A DNA stretch of 64,000 bases from Sceloporus undulatus (GCF_019175285.1 NC_056522.1:324775536-324839535), one strand, 5' to 3'. Positions 21,620 through 33,368 are shown, numbered from the stretch's first letter. Numbers and translations are program-made. Notes: a model not told the origin generated them from the letters alone.

Positions 21620-22090
21620 GATCCGAGACCTATGCCACCGACCCTAGAAAGTTGTGACAGTGCGTCACCAACCCTAAAGCAAGGAAGGGAGAGTGGGCAG
21701 CTGATTTGGAAATGGTACCGATTCCAGACACCGCATGGGCCTAAATAGGCCCGTGGCCAATCAGAGGCAGGGAGATGCCACCTTCCCAAACCTCCTGGTC
21801 AATCCTGGAGCAGCAGCCCCCTACTGCTGGCCAATGAGGGACTGCTTCCGCTCCACTCCCATGGAACCCTGGGAGTTGGAGTCCATGAAAGTGGCCCGAG
21901 CACCCAATGGGGTGCTATCTCTGCTCCCAGGGAACCTGGGAGCTGGAGTCCAGCCCCGGCGCAGGTTTGTTCACTGTGATGCCAGCCCCCAGAGAGGCCA
22001 CCGCCACCATGCAGGACCCGGGCCACCCATGCCACTGGGGACACAGCCTGAGGGGCCTCCCCCACCCCAGCAACCAGGCCGTTCCAGTAA
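21620..22090 (+). promoter_or_regulatory. GC-rich block with several CCAAT boxes, a Kozak ATG and a splice donor; possible promoter/first exon
   Basis: CCAAT motifs occur in GTGGCCAATCAGAG (about 21756), TGGCCAATGAGGG and CACCCAATGGGG. Two GGGAGTTGGAGTCC / GGGAGCTGGAGTCC motifs (inverse of ACTCCAACTCCC) resemble ZNF143-type promoter sites. An ATG in GCCACCGCCACCATGC at about 22010 opens 26 codons up to a GTAAGT donor (22088). Joined to RASGRP1 exon 2 the frame would not fit, so it would be a non-coding or unrelated exon. It could equally be an unrecognised repeat end. Confidence 0.3.
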
Positions 22091-22124
22091 GTATGGGTGA
22101 CCCCATTTGCCAGAAGATTTTGGC

Positions 22125-22186
22125 ATCAGTCTCAGAGTTGCCATGGGTCGAGAATGACTCAAGGGCAGTTAACAACAAATTTGTGT
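22125..22186 (+). repeat. Bov-B/SINE tail fragment
   Basis: GAGTTGCCATGGGTCGAGAA and CAAGGGCAGTTAACAACAA match the Bov-B-type 3' tail. Confidence 0.5.
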
Positions 22187-22189
22187 AGT

Positions 22190-23873
22190 GCAAAAGGGTA
22201 CTCAGTGGAGCCTCCCACTGAAGGAAGCTTGCTTTTTTCTTTTTCTCTTTCTTCTTCTTTTACAAAATCCTCTTCCTCACTGCAGAACACCATGCCATCT
22301 CTCACTTTGTTCTGGGGAATCCTGTAACCATCAGAACAGTTCCTTTTAAGAAGACTGCATAGAAAGACATGCTGAAGCTATACATAATGGAACAGTGATA
22401 GAATTAGGACATGTGACTTCAGCATGTCATTATACTGCATGCAATTCACAGGCTGCTTGGAAAATAGAAACAGTAGCTGCAGGTCCCCACTATCCCAGCA
22501 GGAGAACTGCAGGGGAAAGTTTTAATCCTTTCCCTTCCACCATGGTTGCAACAAAACAATCTTCCCTGCTCTTTGAATAGGGAGAGAAGCCTTCATTGGC
22601 ACCCAAAGGGGGGGAAATTCCTCAAATACACAGGCTGGTGATACATACTATTTTAGGTCTGCATGTACTTTGGCAGCATGTTTCTAAGAAGATGAAGGGA
22701 GAATAGTATAGTATATTTTTAAGCAAGAAAGTGACATGTAAGAGCACTTCACTGTTGTTGTTTTTTAATTGCAAGACACATTTTTAACAACTGCAGGCAG
22801 AATAGTCAATAATGAGGAAGGATGGAGGATGAATTCCAACAACATCTGGAAGGCCCCACATTCCTCATCCCTTCTATCTGAATATTGTATATTGCCTACA
22901 TTACATGTCTCTTAAGACTTCAGATTATGAAACAACAACTTGATACTGAAATGCAGAAATAATTCAAGGAATAACGAAGTTTAATTTTCTCCCATATTTG
23001 TAGTTGATATTAAATTTCAGATAAATTAATGATCTTAGCAATTCCAATAGAGCATATTAAATGGGGCTAACAACCACATTTCTCCTTATTCAAAATCCAA
23101 AGGGGCATACACGCGCATATATATATATATGGGGCCACAATTGCTTTAGTCTAAAATGCAAATACACCAGGTTGGGGACAGTTTATCATTAAACTCTTCA
23201 AAGCTGTGATGGTGCTGCTTCTGCCCCAGCCTCTGCATTCATCATGCCGGCCTCCACAGCCCTGCCTCCTTGCCATAACCCCTCCCCAAGCACGCCTTTC
23301 AGTCTGAATTTATTTTTATTTTTGTCACAATTGCACAATCATGGCAATACATTCAATAAAGAAGAAATAATAAAAAAAGAAATTGGGGTGGCAGCCTGCT
23401 TGGGAATAGTGAAGGAGGAGAGGAACATAAGTATGCCCACCCACACCACATGACTGCCCACATATTGGAGATGCTTCTGGAGGAATTTATCACACTTGAA
23501 TCAACATTGCAAAAGCAGCACAGTTGGGAAGTATTGACAGGTTTTGCCCGTCAATGAGAAAGAACAGCCCAGCAATGGATGGACTACAGACCAGCTACAG
23601 ACATGCATAGCATCATGTGATGCAGTACTGCCACAGACACTGCTATTTGTGTGCTATTTGTGTGATAAAGCTCTAAAATGACATAAAATATAAAATTCTA
23701 AAAAAATGTGGAGAAGGATGAAATGGAGAGATTTTCCTCTCCTTCTCATGATATTAGAACTGAATAACAGGGATAGTCAACCACTAGAGGAAAGAGGATG
23801 CTGGATTCCTCCACCTGAATTCTTGTTTGTTTGTATTCATTGTAATCATTTTCTGAGTATGTGGAACTGCAAA
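22190..23873. other. No recognised element apart from small repeats
   Basis: A piece of the CCTCCAGATG foldback repeat is near 22836-22875 (CAACATCTGGAAGGCC), and a short (AT)n tract is near 23117-23130. No exon-like block is seen. Confidence 0.45.
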
Positions 23874-24066
23874 CAGGGTGACCAGATGTTATAACCGCAA
23901 AGCAGGAAAAGTAGGACATGATCAAATAAAAGCTAAAGACACTAATATAAATGTAAATTCACATTTCTTAGTCATGCTCAAAATGGAGGACATTTTGAAA
24001 TTCTCTCTGGACAAGGGATAGAACTGTGGGACATGTCTGAGAAAAGGAGGACATCTTGTCACCCTG
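23874..24066 (+). mobile_element. hAT-like MITE with CAGGGTGACCAGATGT ends
   Basis: A 193-bp element with ends CAGGGTGACCAGATGT and ACATCTTGTCACCCTG (inverse match 15 of 16). The interior has AAATGGAGGACATTTTG and TAGGACATG. Related pieces occur at 33065, 34313, 45303, 47480-48145 and 51940. Confidence 0.65.
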
Positions 24067-24126
24067 CAACCCCCAGAATCCCTCAGCCAACATGACCATT
24101 GGCTGAGGGTATTTGTTCAGAAGTAA

Positions 24127-24467
24127 GGCCAGCCTGTGGGTGGAGTCAGGGCACAGCGTCCGGATGATGCATGACCTGACTCTGCCCCCAGGGCACCATG
24201 ATGCCGCGCACCACTCCAGGTGGCACACAGCATCATAGTGTGCTTCCGGCGCTACTTCCAGATGACGCACCATCGAAGGTGTGATACAGCTGTGCCGGTG
24301 CAACTATGGTGTCCTTTGGAAGGTGCAAAAAGGAGCTGCTTTTTGTGGCTCCTTTTTGCACCCTCCAAAGGCTAGATCAAGGCTGTAGTGTGAAGGTGCC
24401 GTGGCCCCAATCAGGCCAGGAAAGGGGCAGTGTCTCGTCGCCCCTTAGGGGCAGTCTGTAGAGCCCC
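24127..24467 (+). mobile_element. Harbinger-like MITE, copy 1
   Basis: A 341-bp element flanked by TAA on both sides, with ends GGCCAGCCTGTGGG and CAGTCTGTAGAGCCCC. The interior has a strong hairpin, GCAAAAAGGAGCTGC / GTGGCTCCTTTTTGC. Relatives lie at 39494, 41575, 43894, 45600 and 52482. Confidence 0.7.
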
Positions 24468-24565
24468 TAAGTCACAATAAATTCAATGGTAGTAAAAAAT
24501 AAGTATGCTTAAGCAGGCAACCATGATGGTTAACTGTGAAAAAGGCAAAAACATTTAAGATTTAG

Positions 24566-25690
24566 ATGTAATAATAATAATAATAATAATAATATTTATT
24601 TGTATACCGCCCTATGGGAAACCAATCCAGGCGGTTGACAACAGTAAAATATAAAATATAACAATTAAAACCACTTTATCCCTCCCCCCCTTAAGACAGT
24701 ATTAAACAGTATAACATATTAAAAACACAATATCAAAGCATAAAAACAACAATTAAAAACTAAAAACCCTGATATCCCTCTGTTGATCCTCAACCATCAC
24801 TAAGATGGGGCCACGAGTGGTATGAGGGAATCAGGGAACCTGGGCCGGGATGGTTAATCTGGAAAGGCCTGCCGGAAGAGATCCGTCTTGACCGCTTTTT
24901 TAAAGCTGTCTAATGATATTATCTGACGGATCTCATTCGGCAGGTCGTTCCAGAGTTTGGGGGCGACAGCAGAGAACGCCCTCTGGGAGGTCGCCGCAAG
25001 CCTAGATTTTAAAGGCTGCAGTAAGTTCCTCCCAGAGGACCTGAGAGCGCAGGGAGGATTGTATGGGAGGAGGCGGTCCCTGAGATAGCTTGGACCCAAG
25101 CCATTTAGGGCTTTAAAGGTGATAACCAACACCTTGTACTGGGCCCGGAAGCTGATAGGCAGCCAGTGGAGGGACCTCAAAACCGGAGTAATGTGGTCCC
25201 TCCTAGATGTTCCTGAGACAAGCCTGGCTGCCATGTGCATTACAGAAATCAAGGCGTGAGGTTACCAGCGCGTGCACAATCGTCTCGAGATCCCTTACTT
25301 CCAGAAAAGGGCGCAGCTGGCGTATCAGCCGAAGCTGATAACAGGCACTCCTGACCATCACATTTACCTGATTTGTCGTCAGGAGCGACGAGTCAAGGAG
25401 CACCCCCAGACTGCTAACACAGTCACTGGAGGAGAGTGTGACCCCATCCAGGACTGGAGGTTGCAACCCAATTCTTGGTTTCAGGGCCGCTACCATGAGC
25501 ACCTCCGTCTTGTCTGGATTCAATTTCAATCTGTTTTTCCTCATCCAGCCCATTACCGCCTGAAGACATTCATTGAGAGAAGAGATGCCATCAGAATTCG
25601 AGGCCGACGAACGAGATGTAATTTAGATTTACCCCCTAAACTAGATTCTACAAAAGGGCTATACAAGGTATCTGTCCCTAGGAAAAGGTA
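24566..25690 (-). mobile_element. L2-like LINE, 3' end with ORF2 C-terminus
   Basis: On the minus strand, 25553-25250 encodes MGWMRKNRLKLNPDKTEVL and SLGVLLDSSL, the end of the reverse transcriptase. 25252-24854 then encodes LHWLPISFRAQYKVLVITFK and AFSAVAPKLWNDLP, the conserved C-terminal block of L2/CR1-type ORF2. The two blocks lie in different frames, so there is at least one frame break; the copy is 5' truncated. The 3' end is the ATT-repeat tail at 24566-24595. Confidence 0.85.
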
Positions 25691-26811
25691 GTGTAGTACA
25701 TAGTTACACATGATTCCAATTTTTAAAAAACCTTGTTTTTACAGTAGTAAAAAAAAAAAGTTCTGATATGACTCATTATGGCTGACTGAAGGTTCTTTTG
25801 TTTCCACTGTGAGCTCATTGTTTGCTTTTGGATAGCTTCTAATAAAGAATTCTTTAAGAAGCACAATAGGAGGTTACTGTGTTCCATCTTAAATTGTGTT
25901 AAACTAATAGACCTTAAAGGAACTTAACTAGTGATATACATTCTTTGTCCACCCAGAACAATCTGACATTATATTCTGTCCATGAACATACATGTTTTCC
26001 CAGACAGAATTAATTATTTTTCAGACAGATATAATTTTTGCCTCAAGCCTGAATTAATTTTAATCATTTTAAAGTTATTGTTTTATTCCTGATTACAACA
26101 CAAAATGTTGTGAGCAGAAGAAGCAATAATCATCAAGTCACTGTACAAAATTTATAACACTTAGGACTATTCCCCAAATACAGGGGGCTTGGGGGTATGC
26201 AAATCATTCACTTGCCATTTTAAAAAATGAATAAATTAAATGTACTATTTATCTTTTTTATTATTTATTTATTGAATCATCTGGAAGGATTCAATAAACT
26301 TTGGGCTCTGCATACCTGCTAATTGGCTCATGCTCTGAAAATTGTCATTGTATATTATATGCATTTGCATCTCTAATTCTGATCTATTTATCTGCTTATT
26401 ATTTTGTATTCTTGTTTCCGCTAACTGCATAATCTCTTGAGCACTCTTGTCTCCAAATTAGTGATACATGTTTATAGATGCAAGCTCTTAAACAAGCAGA
26501 GTGTAAAATCTTTTAAGTAGGTTCCTCCCACCAGCATATCAGAGATATTTAAGTTTGAAGAAAACATTTAATTCAAGTTCAATGCATTTAGGATTTATTA
26601 TATTTTTAATTCAACCAATAAAATTGGATGTAATCTGAGTGGATCACAAAAAGATAAATTGTAAAAATTATTTCTCACAGAGTGGGATAAAAATATATTG
26701 GAACTAATGTTATAAATAAACAAGTGATCACATTCCTCCTCCACAATATCTGTCTTAATATTTCTTAGGGTATGATCATTTACTACATTTATTATTGGTA
26801 ATTATCATTGA
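25691..26811. other. No recognised element
   Basis: AT-rich intergenic sequence between two L2-like fragments; nothing coding or repetitive is recognised. Confidence 0.45.
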
Positions 26812-27303
26812 TAATTGCCGATCAGCTTCCGAGCGCAATATAAAGTGTCGGTTATTACATATAAAGCCCTACATAGCCTGGACCCGAGTTACTTAAGGGA
26901 ACGCCTCTTCCTACATAATCCGCCCCGCACTCTCAGGACATCTGGCACAAAAATATTAGAACACCCCAAAAACAGGTTGAAAACCACCTCTTGTAAAATG
27001 TTTTCTGCAATGGCCCCTAAACTTTGGTACAACCTACAGGAAGAGATCTGTCTTATACCTTCTTTGGAAGCCTTCAAGAGGGCATTGAAGACGGATCTCT
27101 TCCGGCGGGCCTATCCAATAGATCTCCTCTAATTCTGATTTTGAACATCTGAATATGATGACTCAATTCTTACGACTGTGAGCAATACTGTAACAATTCT
27201 TCCCATTTTATTTCTGATTGATGTATTTTGTATTATCTATTTATTTTGTGATGTTTTTACTGCTGTAATCCCACTTCAATCCGAAGGGAGATATAAATAA
27301 AAA

Positions 27304-27349
<46 letters not shown>
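26812..27349 (+). mobile_element. L2-like LINE 3' end, second copy
   Basis: The plus strand encodes ISFRAQYKVSVITYKALHS and MFSAMAPKLWYNLQEEI in a single open frame of 105 codons up to the ORF end. A 3' UTR and (ATT)n tail follow at 27305-27349. It is 5' truncated near LHWLP. Confidence 0.85.

Positions 27350-27350
<1 letters not shown>
27305..27350. repeat. (ATT)n microsatellite, tail of the L2-like element
   Basis: About 15 tandem units. Confidence 0.9.
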
Positions 27351-27351
<1 letters not shown>

Positions 27352-28149
27352 GGCTCAACTAGGTAGGACTCTTGGTGCTTCAGTTTTTCCAGATATTTTC
27401 AGGGGAGAGTTCATCCAGCACTTTAGTCTTAGGGGGGGCTCCAACCCTTACTGTCCCTTCCTCCATTCAATGGCCCTAACTATTTTGAAGTATTTTGAAT
27501 TCATCTTGGAAAAGAAATGGAAGGACCACTCACCAAAAAATGGGAAGTGTATATCATATAAGTTATCAGGTGGAGATTTTGAACTCTAAAGACCATTTTT
27601 CTTGAAGATTTTTAACATGTCAAACCTGCTTTGCATAATTAAATACTAAGAGGGGGTATTTATGAAGGTAATAAATGTGAAGCTTTGTTCCTTACATTCC
27701 AAAACCTAAAATTCTTTTTAACAGGAACTTTAGATGTGACACTGATTATATGTACCCTAGCAACCAAAATCTTGTTGAAACATTAAGTGTGTGAGTCACT
27801 GCCATATATATATATTGGGACATCATGAATTTTAATGTGCAGTACAGCAATCATTTAAAAGTTTTTCTTAGTTAATGACTGAGTTAAACCTTTTTTAAAA
27901 TTTATTTAGAAACAATGACTAGTTGCCCACATCTAATGCATGCCGGTGTTTCAGAAGATATGAAGCCTCAGGACCTTAACTTGCATCCTGTGTAAACAAT
28001 ACGGGGCCAAAACTCCAAATCAGATCAGGACTGTCTTCACGGTGCCTGCACCCAATTAGAAGCATCTTCACCCTAACCCACAAATAACTCACCATTTGCT
28101 TTCAAGGGGTTTCAGCAGCAATGATGGCTACCTTTTAACTCATGCCCCC

Positions 28150-28275
28150 CATTTGTTGTCTGGTGCAGCCGCTGCAGGCATGAGTTGCTCTGAGGTCAGA
28201 ATGTGGTGCCCAGCATTTATAGCATGGCTGGGCACCTCATTCTGACCTTAGTAGTGGCACCAGTTAACAAATAGT
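28150..28275. repeat. Foldback repeat with a 22-bp near-perfect hairpin
   Basis: AGGTCAGAATGTGGTGCCC (from 28193) pairs with GGGCACCTCATTCTGACCT (to 28248), one mismatch over 22 bp, around a 12-base loop. Weaker outer pairing involves ATTTGTTGTCTGGTGCAG and GGCACCAGTTAACAAAT. It is probably a small MITE. Confidence 0.55.
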
Positions 28276-28679
28276 GATTGTAAAAAAACCCAAAAAACCC
28301 ATTTTACCAAATTTCCACTTTAACCACATTAAACTATATACATGTAAACACATTTATTCTGTGCATGTGATATTGTAATTTAAAAGTATAATTTTAATTT
28401 TACCAGGTGTTTATATCACAACTATTACCGTTAGATTCAGCGATATATGGGAATAAAAATTTATGAGTAAATTAGTACCAAAAAATGACTAAGGATTCTG
28501 TATGGTGTAGTATAGGAGGCGGTCAATGGGGAAGGGTGGTGGCACCATAAATTATGGTACCAGGTGACACTAACGCTAGTGATGCCACTGTACAGATGGA
28601 GGCAGCAAATTAGACAAACTAAGAGAAATACATCAAGGAAACCTAAATACCTGTCTCCATCTACTACTTCCTGTATAAT

Positions 28680-29548
28680 TGTGGAATTGTGATTGAACAT
28701 TGTGGTGATCCCTGGGGGCAATCAGCCCTGTGCATGGCTATTACTCCCAGGGAGTCCCTTAAACTTCCCTTCTAGGATCTCCTAGGTCTCCATTCCCACT
28801 CCCTGCCGAGCTGAATGAGACTCTTTGAGGTCCTATAGTCTTCGCTGCCACCACCCAGTGAATCTCAATGAACTACATTTCCCTAAGCACACACTGGGAC
28901 TTGCTAGGGAGAGATCTAGTTTCCTTTCCTTGCTAACTTGAGCAATTTGCAACCGAGCTAAGGCACGTGTACAGGAGCAGAGAGAGACAGCAGATACTTT
29001 TAAAGAAAGATATTTATTTTAAAGAAGTAGAATAGAATAGGAGGATATCATTCCTTCAAAGCCTCTTTGCCTTGCAGGTACAGAGAGCATAGTTACAAAG
29101 TATTCATTTCAGGCAAGCTATTAGATAAACATAACAAAACCTAGACGCACTAGCTAACACATTTCCTAGCTACTCACACAGTGATGGAATTTGCAGTTCG
29201 TGTTGAGTTTCTGGATGCAGGGAGCTGGCTTCTTGCCAACTCCACCTGCATTCCTCATAGTTGGTTCCCCAGCTGCCCAGAGAACAAAGAAAACATCTGG
29301 TTTCCCCCAAGGGGGGGAGGGAGAGACAAAAGACCACATGGCCGCAAAGGGTTTTTAAAGGCTACTCAAGGAATGTTCTTGAATCTCCCGGTCCTACTCT
29401 CTGATTGGTCAGTTAGACCTTACATCAGCTATGATGTCACAGCTTATTAGCATGTGATGTCAGCTCTCATTAGCATGTACCTCCCCCCAGATTAACCCTT
29501 TGTGGTTCAGGAGGAGTCCCCAAATGACTGGAGGGCCCAGTCATTACA
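28680..29548 (-). mobile_element. LTR fossil of an endogenous-retrovirus-like element (LTR plus short leader)
   Basis: Read on the minus strand, a likely LTR runs from 29548 (beginning TGTAATGACTGGG) to about 28859 (ending ATTCA), roughly 690 bp. It has a polyadenylation-type AATAAA about two-thirds along. A primer-binding-site-like GGTGGTGGCAGCG and a short leader to about 28680 follow. No coding region or second LTR is seen, so it is a broken remnant. Its age cannot be set without a partner LTR. It could be another type of repeat with similar ends. Confidence 0.45.
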
Positions 29549-30698
29549 AACATCCATCCACTTCCTACATTAAATTCGATATATAAGGCAGGACAAATTT
29601 ATTCTAAAGGATTGGGAATACTCTGTGTTTCCTGTCCAATAATGGGTTGCACCAATTTAGGAATGCTGCTTTTTCAGTAAAAATGGGGGAAGGAGCTTTG
29701 GAAATGCTCTCCCAAAATGCTAAGAATTCAGAAGCCAAATGAACAGAAAACAAAATCCCAATTGATGCTCTGCTACTGTGCATTTGCAGGTGTGTACAGT
29801 ATTTCTTTTCCAGAAAGTTTGGTTTCTTCAGTCTCTTGAAGAGGGGGGGAAAGAAAGTGAGTGGGTGTCTGCCTACTCCTGTGGAATGACTAATAGGTTA
29901 AAAAGTCTTCTTTTGTTTCTGTGCTGAACAAAACAAATTAAAGATAATGGGATCAGGAAACAAGTTTTATAGTTCGGATTTAGTTGGGGATGTGGATTTG
30001 GCTATTGTTTTAGAATAAAGCAATGACAGCAAAGAACTACCAATAAACATGCTTTAGTGTTTTTACCTGATTTAAATGTTTTAAATTGCTTTTCCTATGA
30101 TGGTATATTTCCTATATACCAGGGATACTATCTATTTTCCAGTGCTCACTATAAATCTGTACGCTTCCAAATGGACAGTTTTACTGCTACTAATTAATAC
30201 ACATTATGTATTTTTCACATCTACACAGAAAGGTGGAGGAAACAGGGGGGAACTGACAAGAGGTTTGCAAGCAGAAGATGATGATGTACTATTTTAAAAA
30301 AACTCATCTGGAAGTACCCAAAAACTCAGTTCTGTCCATAATTTTTAATTTGAGAAAGTATTGGAAAGACTTTAAAAAACATAACATAAACATAAATTTC
30401 AACACCATGCTTTTGATATGCCATAGCTATTCTTCCAAATAGTAAATCCAGAGTTCCATCTGTCCTAGAACAAATTGAGTCAGATTGTGAAATTAGCAGG
30501 TAAATTGTCCATATACTGACTTTGTGGTTCATTCAGTGGAGACAGTACTCTGTGGTCTTTAAGACTGCAGCCTTTAAAGTCTGCTAAACATTCTTCAGTT
30601 TATTAAAATGAAAATTGTTAATGAGCTGCTTGATAACACACTGTCTGAGGCCACTTATAAAGCAGGCAAATGCAACATAAAGCAGCCTGAGAAGGATA
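29549..30698. other. No recognised element
   Basis: AT-rich intergenic sequence; a short G-run occurs near 29849. No exon-like block or named repeat is seen. Confidence 0.45.
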
Positions 30699-30700
30699 TA

Positions 30701-31107
30701 CAGTGGTACCCCGGGATACGAATGTGCCGCCTTACGAAATTTCCGGGTTACGAAAAAAATCTATTTAAAAAAACTGTTCCGGGTTACGAATGTTTTTTCG
30801 GGTTACGAAAATTTTTTTGGTGCTTTTCGGCGCTATTTCACACCAAATCGCGGCTTTTCCCCACTGGGGCTCGAAGGGGATTTGTTGCTTCGCTGCTTTC
30901 GTAACCCGAAAGGCTTCGTAAGCCGAAAAACCCATAGGCGCTAATGGGGAAAAGCCGCGATTTGGTGTGAAATAGCGCCGAAAAGCACCAAAAAAATTTT
31001 CGTAACCCGAAAAAACATTCGTAACCCGGAACAGTTTTTTTAAATAGATTTTTTTCGTAACCCGGAAATTTCGTAAGGCGGCACATTCGTATCCCGGGGT
31101 ACCACTG
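30701..31107. mobile_element. Palindromic MITE, GGTACCCCGGG family, copy 2, with perfect 163-bp arms
   Basis: The element is 407 bp and flanked by TA (30699-30700 and 31108-31109). Left arm 30701-30863 and right arm 30945-31107 are exact inverse complements, with an 81-bp spacer. Both arms share the same differences from copy 1 at 1342-1595, such as GTGCCGCC for GCGCCGCC and CACCAAATC for CACGAAATC. The spacer holds the other end of one element, truncated. Confidence 0.9.
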
Positions 31108-31266
31108 TAGGCCTTTGTTTAGGTTAAGAATACTTGAAGTGAGATGAGAATATGAATGCCCAAATTGTTTTGGAGTGAAAGGCTTCTGATCACTTCAGCT
31201 TTTCTGATGGCTCTCATGCCTATATGTTCTAGAAATGTGATGGGGTGGTGTTTGACTAAAACTGGA

Positions 31267-31770
31267 GCAATCAAGCAGTGGAACTTGTTAATTTTATTAA
31301 GCACAAGTTTCACACCTTTCTAAGCATATTTCAAGTACTGAAACAGTTGTTAAATGTATGAAGTGCTAAGTACAATGTTCGCTTAGGAGTGGTGTTAATG
31401 AAAGCTGTTGTCACCATGAGTGTGAATTTCTCTAGGATGGGGTGGGCAAAGTGCTGCTCTCCAGATGTTTTTAGACTGTGGGGTGGTACAGACCAGCATT
31501 TTGTGCCGCTGACCACAAATTAGGGCTGATGTAGGGCGGAGTATTCACATGCTCCCAAACCCTACCATGCACCCCAGGCAACATCTTGGTGTGTGCCCAT
31601 TCATACGGGGTGCACCATGATGACACACATGCATCACAGCACCCAAACGGCACTGGCCTATGGCACCCCTTCCTGGAAGCTGCTTACAGCAGTTAATTTT
31701 TGCTCCCGAGAGGGAGCAGATCATTGCCTTGTGCTTAATAAAATTAACAAGTCCCACCGCTTGATTCTCA
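31267..31770. repeat. Pair of ~40-bp inverted repeats around a GC-richer insert
   Basis: 31268-31307 (TCAAGCAGTGGAACTTG, TTAATTTTATTAAGCACAAG) is the inverse complement of 31730-31769 with about three mismatches. Between them are a piece of the CCTCCAGATG repeat and a MITE-like block starting GGTGGTACAGACCAGC. The element class is not identified. Confidence 0.5.
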
Positions 31771-31810
31771 TCTCACATTGCCATGGCAATGATCCGGGGC
31801 AAATGGGTGG

Positions 31811-32837
31811 CATTTAGCTGTCTGTCTGTCGAGTCCCTGTGACTCCCATTGACTATGCAGGCTAGGGTTGAAGTTGGGACACCTTTTTACATCTCCAGGA
31901 ACTCTGAGTGATTCTACAATATATATGTATAAAGGGCACATACATATTATAGGATTATTATTAACTTGCAAATGATCTTAAAGTCTCACTGATTTTTATA
32001 TCTTTTTAGCTGCGTCATGTGAAAAGGAAGAACTGGTTAATGTATCACCAGCTACTCTTTCTTCCCTCTTTTTCCAGTGTACTTAACTTACAGGAATGAT
32101 TTATACTTAGCACAAATAAATTGCACTGTAAATGATTGCAGCATCATTTTTGTGCCACATTTCATTTCACTGCCTGTTGTGGGTGAGGGCAACGTTTATT
32201 CTCAAAGCTACTTCTGTTTCTTTGTGCTTTATCATAAACACATTCAGGATGGATATGAGTTTATGTCTTTCAAGTACCTCTCATTCAGCAAACCTCTGCC
32301 AGGTCTCCATCTGCTAACATTAGGACTTTTAAAGCCTCAAGGAATGCAGGCATTTTAAAAAGAGAGAGAGCAAATAAAATGGTTGTAGTATCAAGAGAAA
32401 AATATAATAACATTAAATTATAAATATGAAATCAGTATTGAGAAAAAGAAGAGTAATGAACAACAACAAAAAAAGAACAAGGCCCCCCCAAAAAAGAATG
32501 GCAACCATCAGATCAAGTACACTATACTGAATGGAAATGATGTGATGGATTCTCTGTCCAGGCTGCCCCCCACAATCCCAGCCCTTGGGCTCACATTTCC
32601 CCCTTGTTCCTCATGATCGCTCCCTGGAGCAGGTATTTGGGCTTGAAGGTGATCACTATATCAACCAGGGGCTGTGTTACTCCATGGGTTCACTGTGGTA
32701 AGCATGACCAGAACCTTTATCAAAATTTAACAGGCACAGAAAGACACAGTTGTAGAAAATAATAAACAAGTAGAAGTTTATTAAAACACATTTAGATTAT
32801 ACATTAACCACTAAGCTATTTAATTATCCCCAAACCC

Positions 32838-32872
<35 letters not shown>

Positions 32873-33064
32873 CGACTGTCCTATCACTATGACAGCTTTT
32901 CTGTATTTCTCTGTCCTTGTCTGCACTAGGCAGGAGACTCTGGAGCAGCCTGGAGTAATCTGCCCTCACAGCTGCCCTGGCCTGCCCCTGTTACTTGACC
33001 TTCTGCTCTTACTCCACTGCACTAGTCTGCACAGGCATCCCACTGACTAGCCTGGCATGTCTGC
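31811..33064. other. Unassigned, with a CA microsatellite
   Basis: No gene is recognised. 32540-33060 is somewhat GC-richer and may be an old repeat of unknown class. The rest is AT-rich. Confidence 0.4.
32836..32871. repeat. (CA)n microsatellite
   Basis: About 18 tandem AC units. Confidence 0.9.
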
Positions 33065-33149
33065 CACAGAGCAACCAGATGCCCTAACTGCAAAGGAGGA
33101 CAAAGCACCACAAAATGTAGGACATTCAAGAAAAAAGGACATTATCAAA
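33065..33149 (+). mobile_element. hAT-like MITE fragment
   Basis: GCAACCAGATGCCCTAACTG and AAATGTAGGACATTCAAG match the family of 23874 and its 45303 relative. Confidence 0.5.
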
Positions 33150-33368
33150 CAGAGGTCCAAAACAGCCTGCAGAGATAACCCAGTCTGAGACAGTGTTCAC
33201 TGTCCTGGCTCAGTGCTATGGAATCCTGGGAATTGTAGTTTATTGTGGCACCAGAGCTCTCTAGCTAAATATCTCACCAACCTACAAATCCCAGGATCCG
33301 ATAGCATTCAGTCCGGGCAGTTAAAGTGGTGCCAAACTGGATTATTTCTGCAGTGCGGATGCAGACCT
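33150..33368. mobile_element. Foldback MITE, CTGCAG/GCAGTTAAAG family
   Basis: GGAATCCTGGGAATTGTAG, TACAAATCCCAGGATCC, GGGCAGTTAAAGTGGTGCC and ATTTCTGCAGTGCGGATGC are clear family signatures. Confidence 0.8.

Noticed and set aside
22012-22087. Second coding first exon for RASGRP1
   Set aside because: Its donor leaves phase 0, while RASGRP1 exon 2 needs two bases before it; the joined frame soon meets a stop.
32540-33060. Second LTR-like fossil
   Set aside because: There is an AATAAA and a GC-richer context, but no clear TG...CA ends, primer site or partner copy, so I do not call it.
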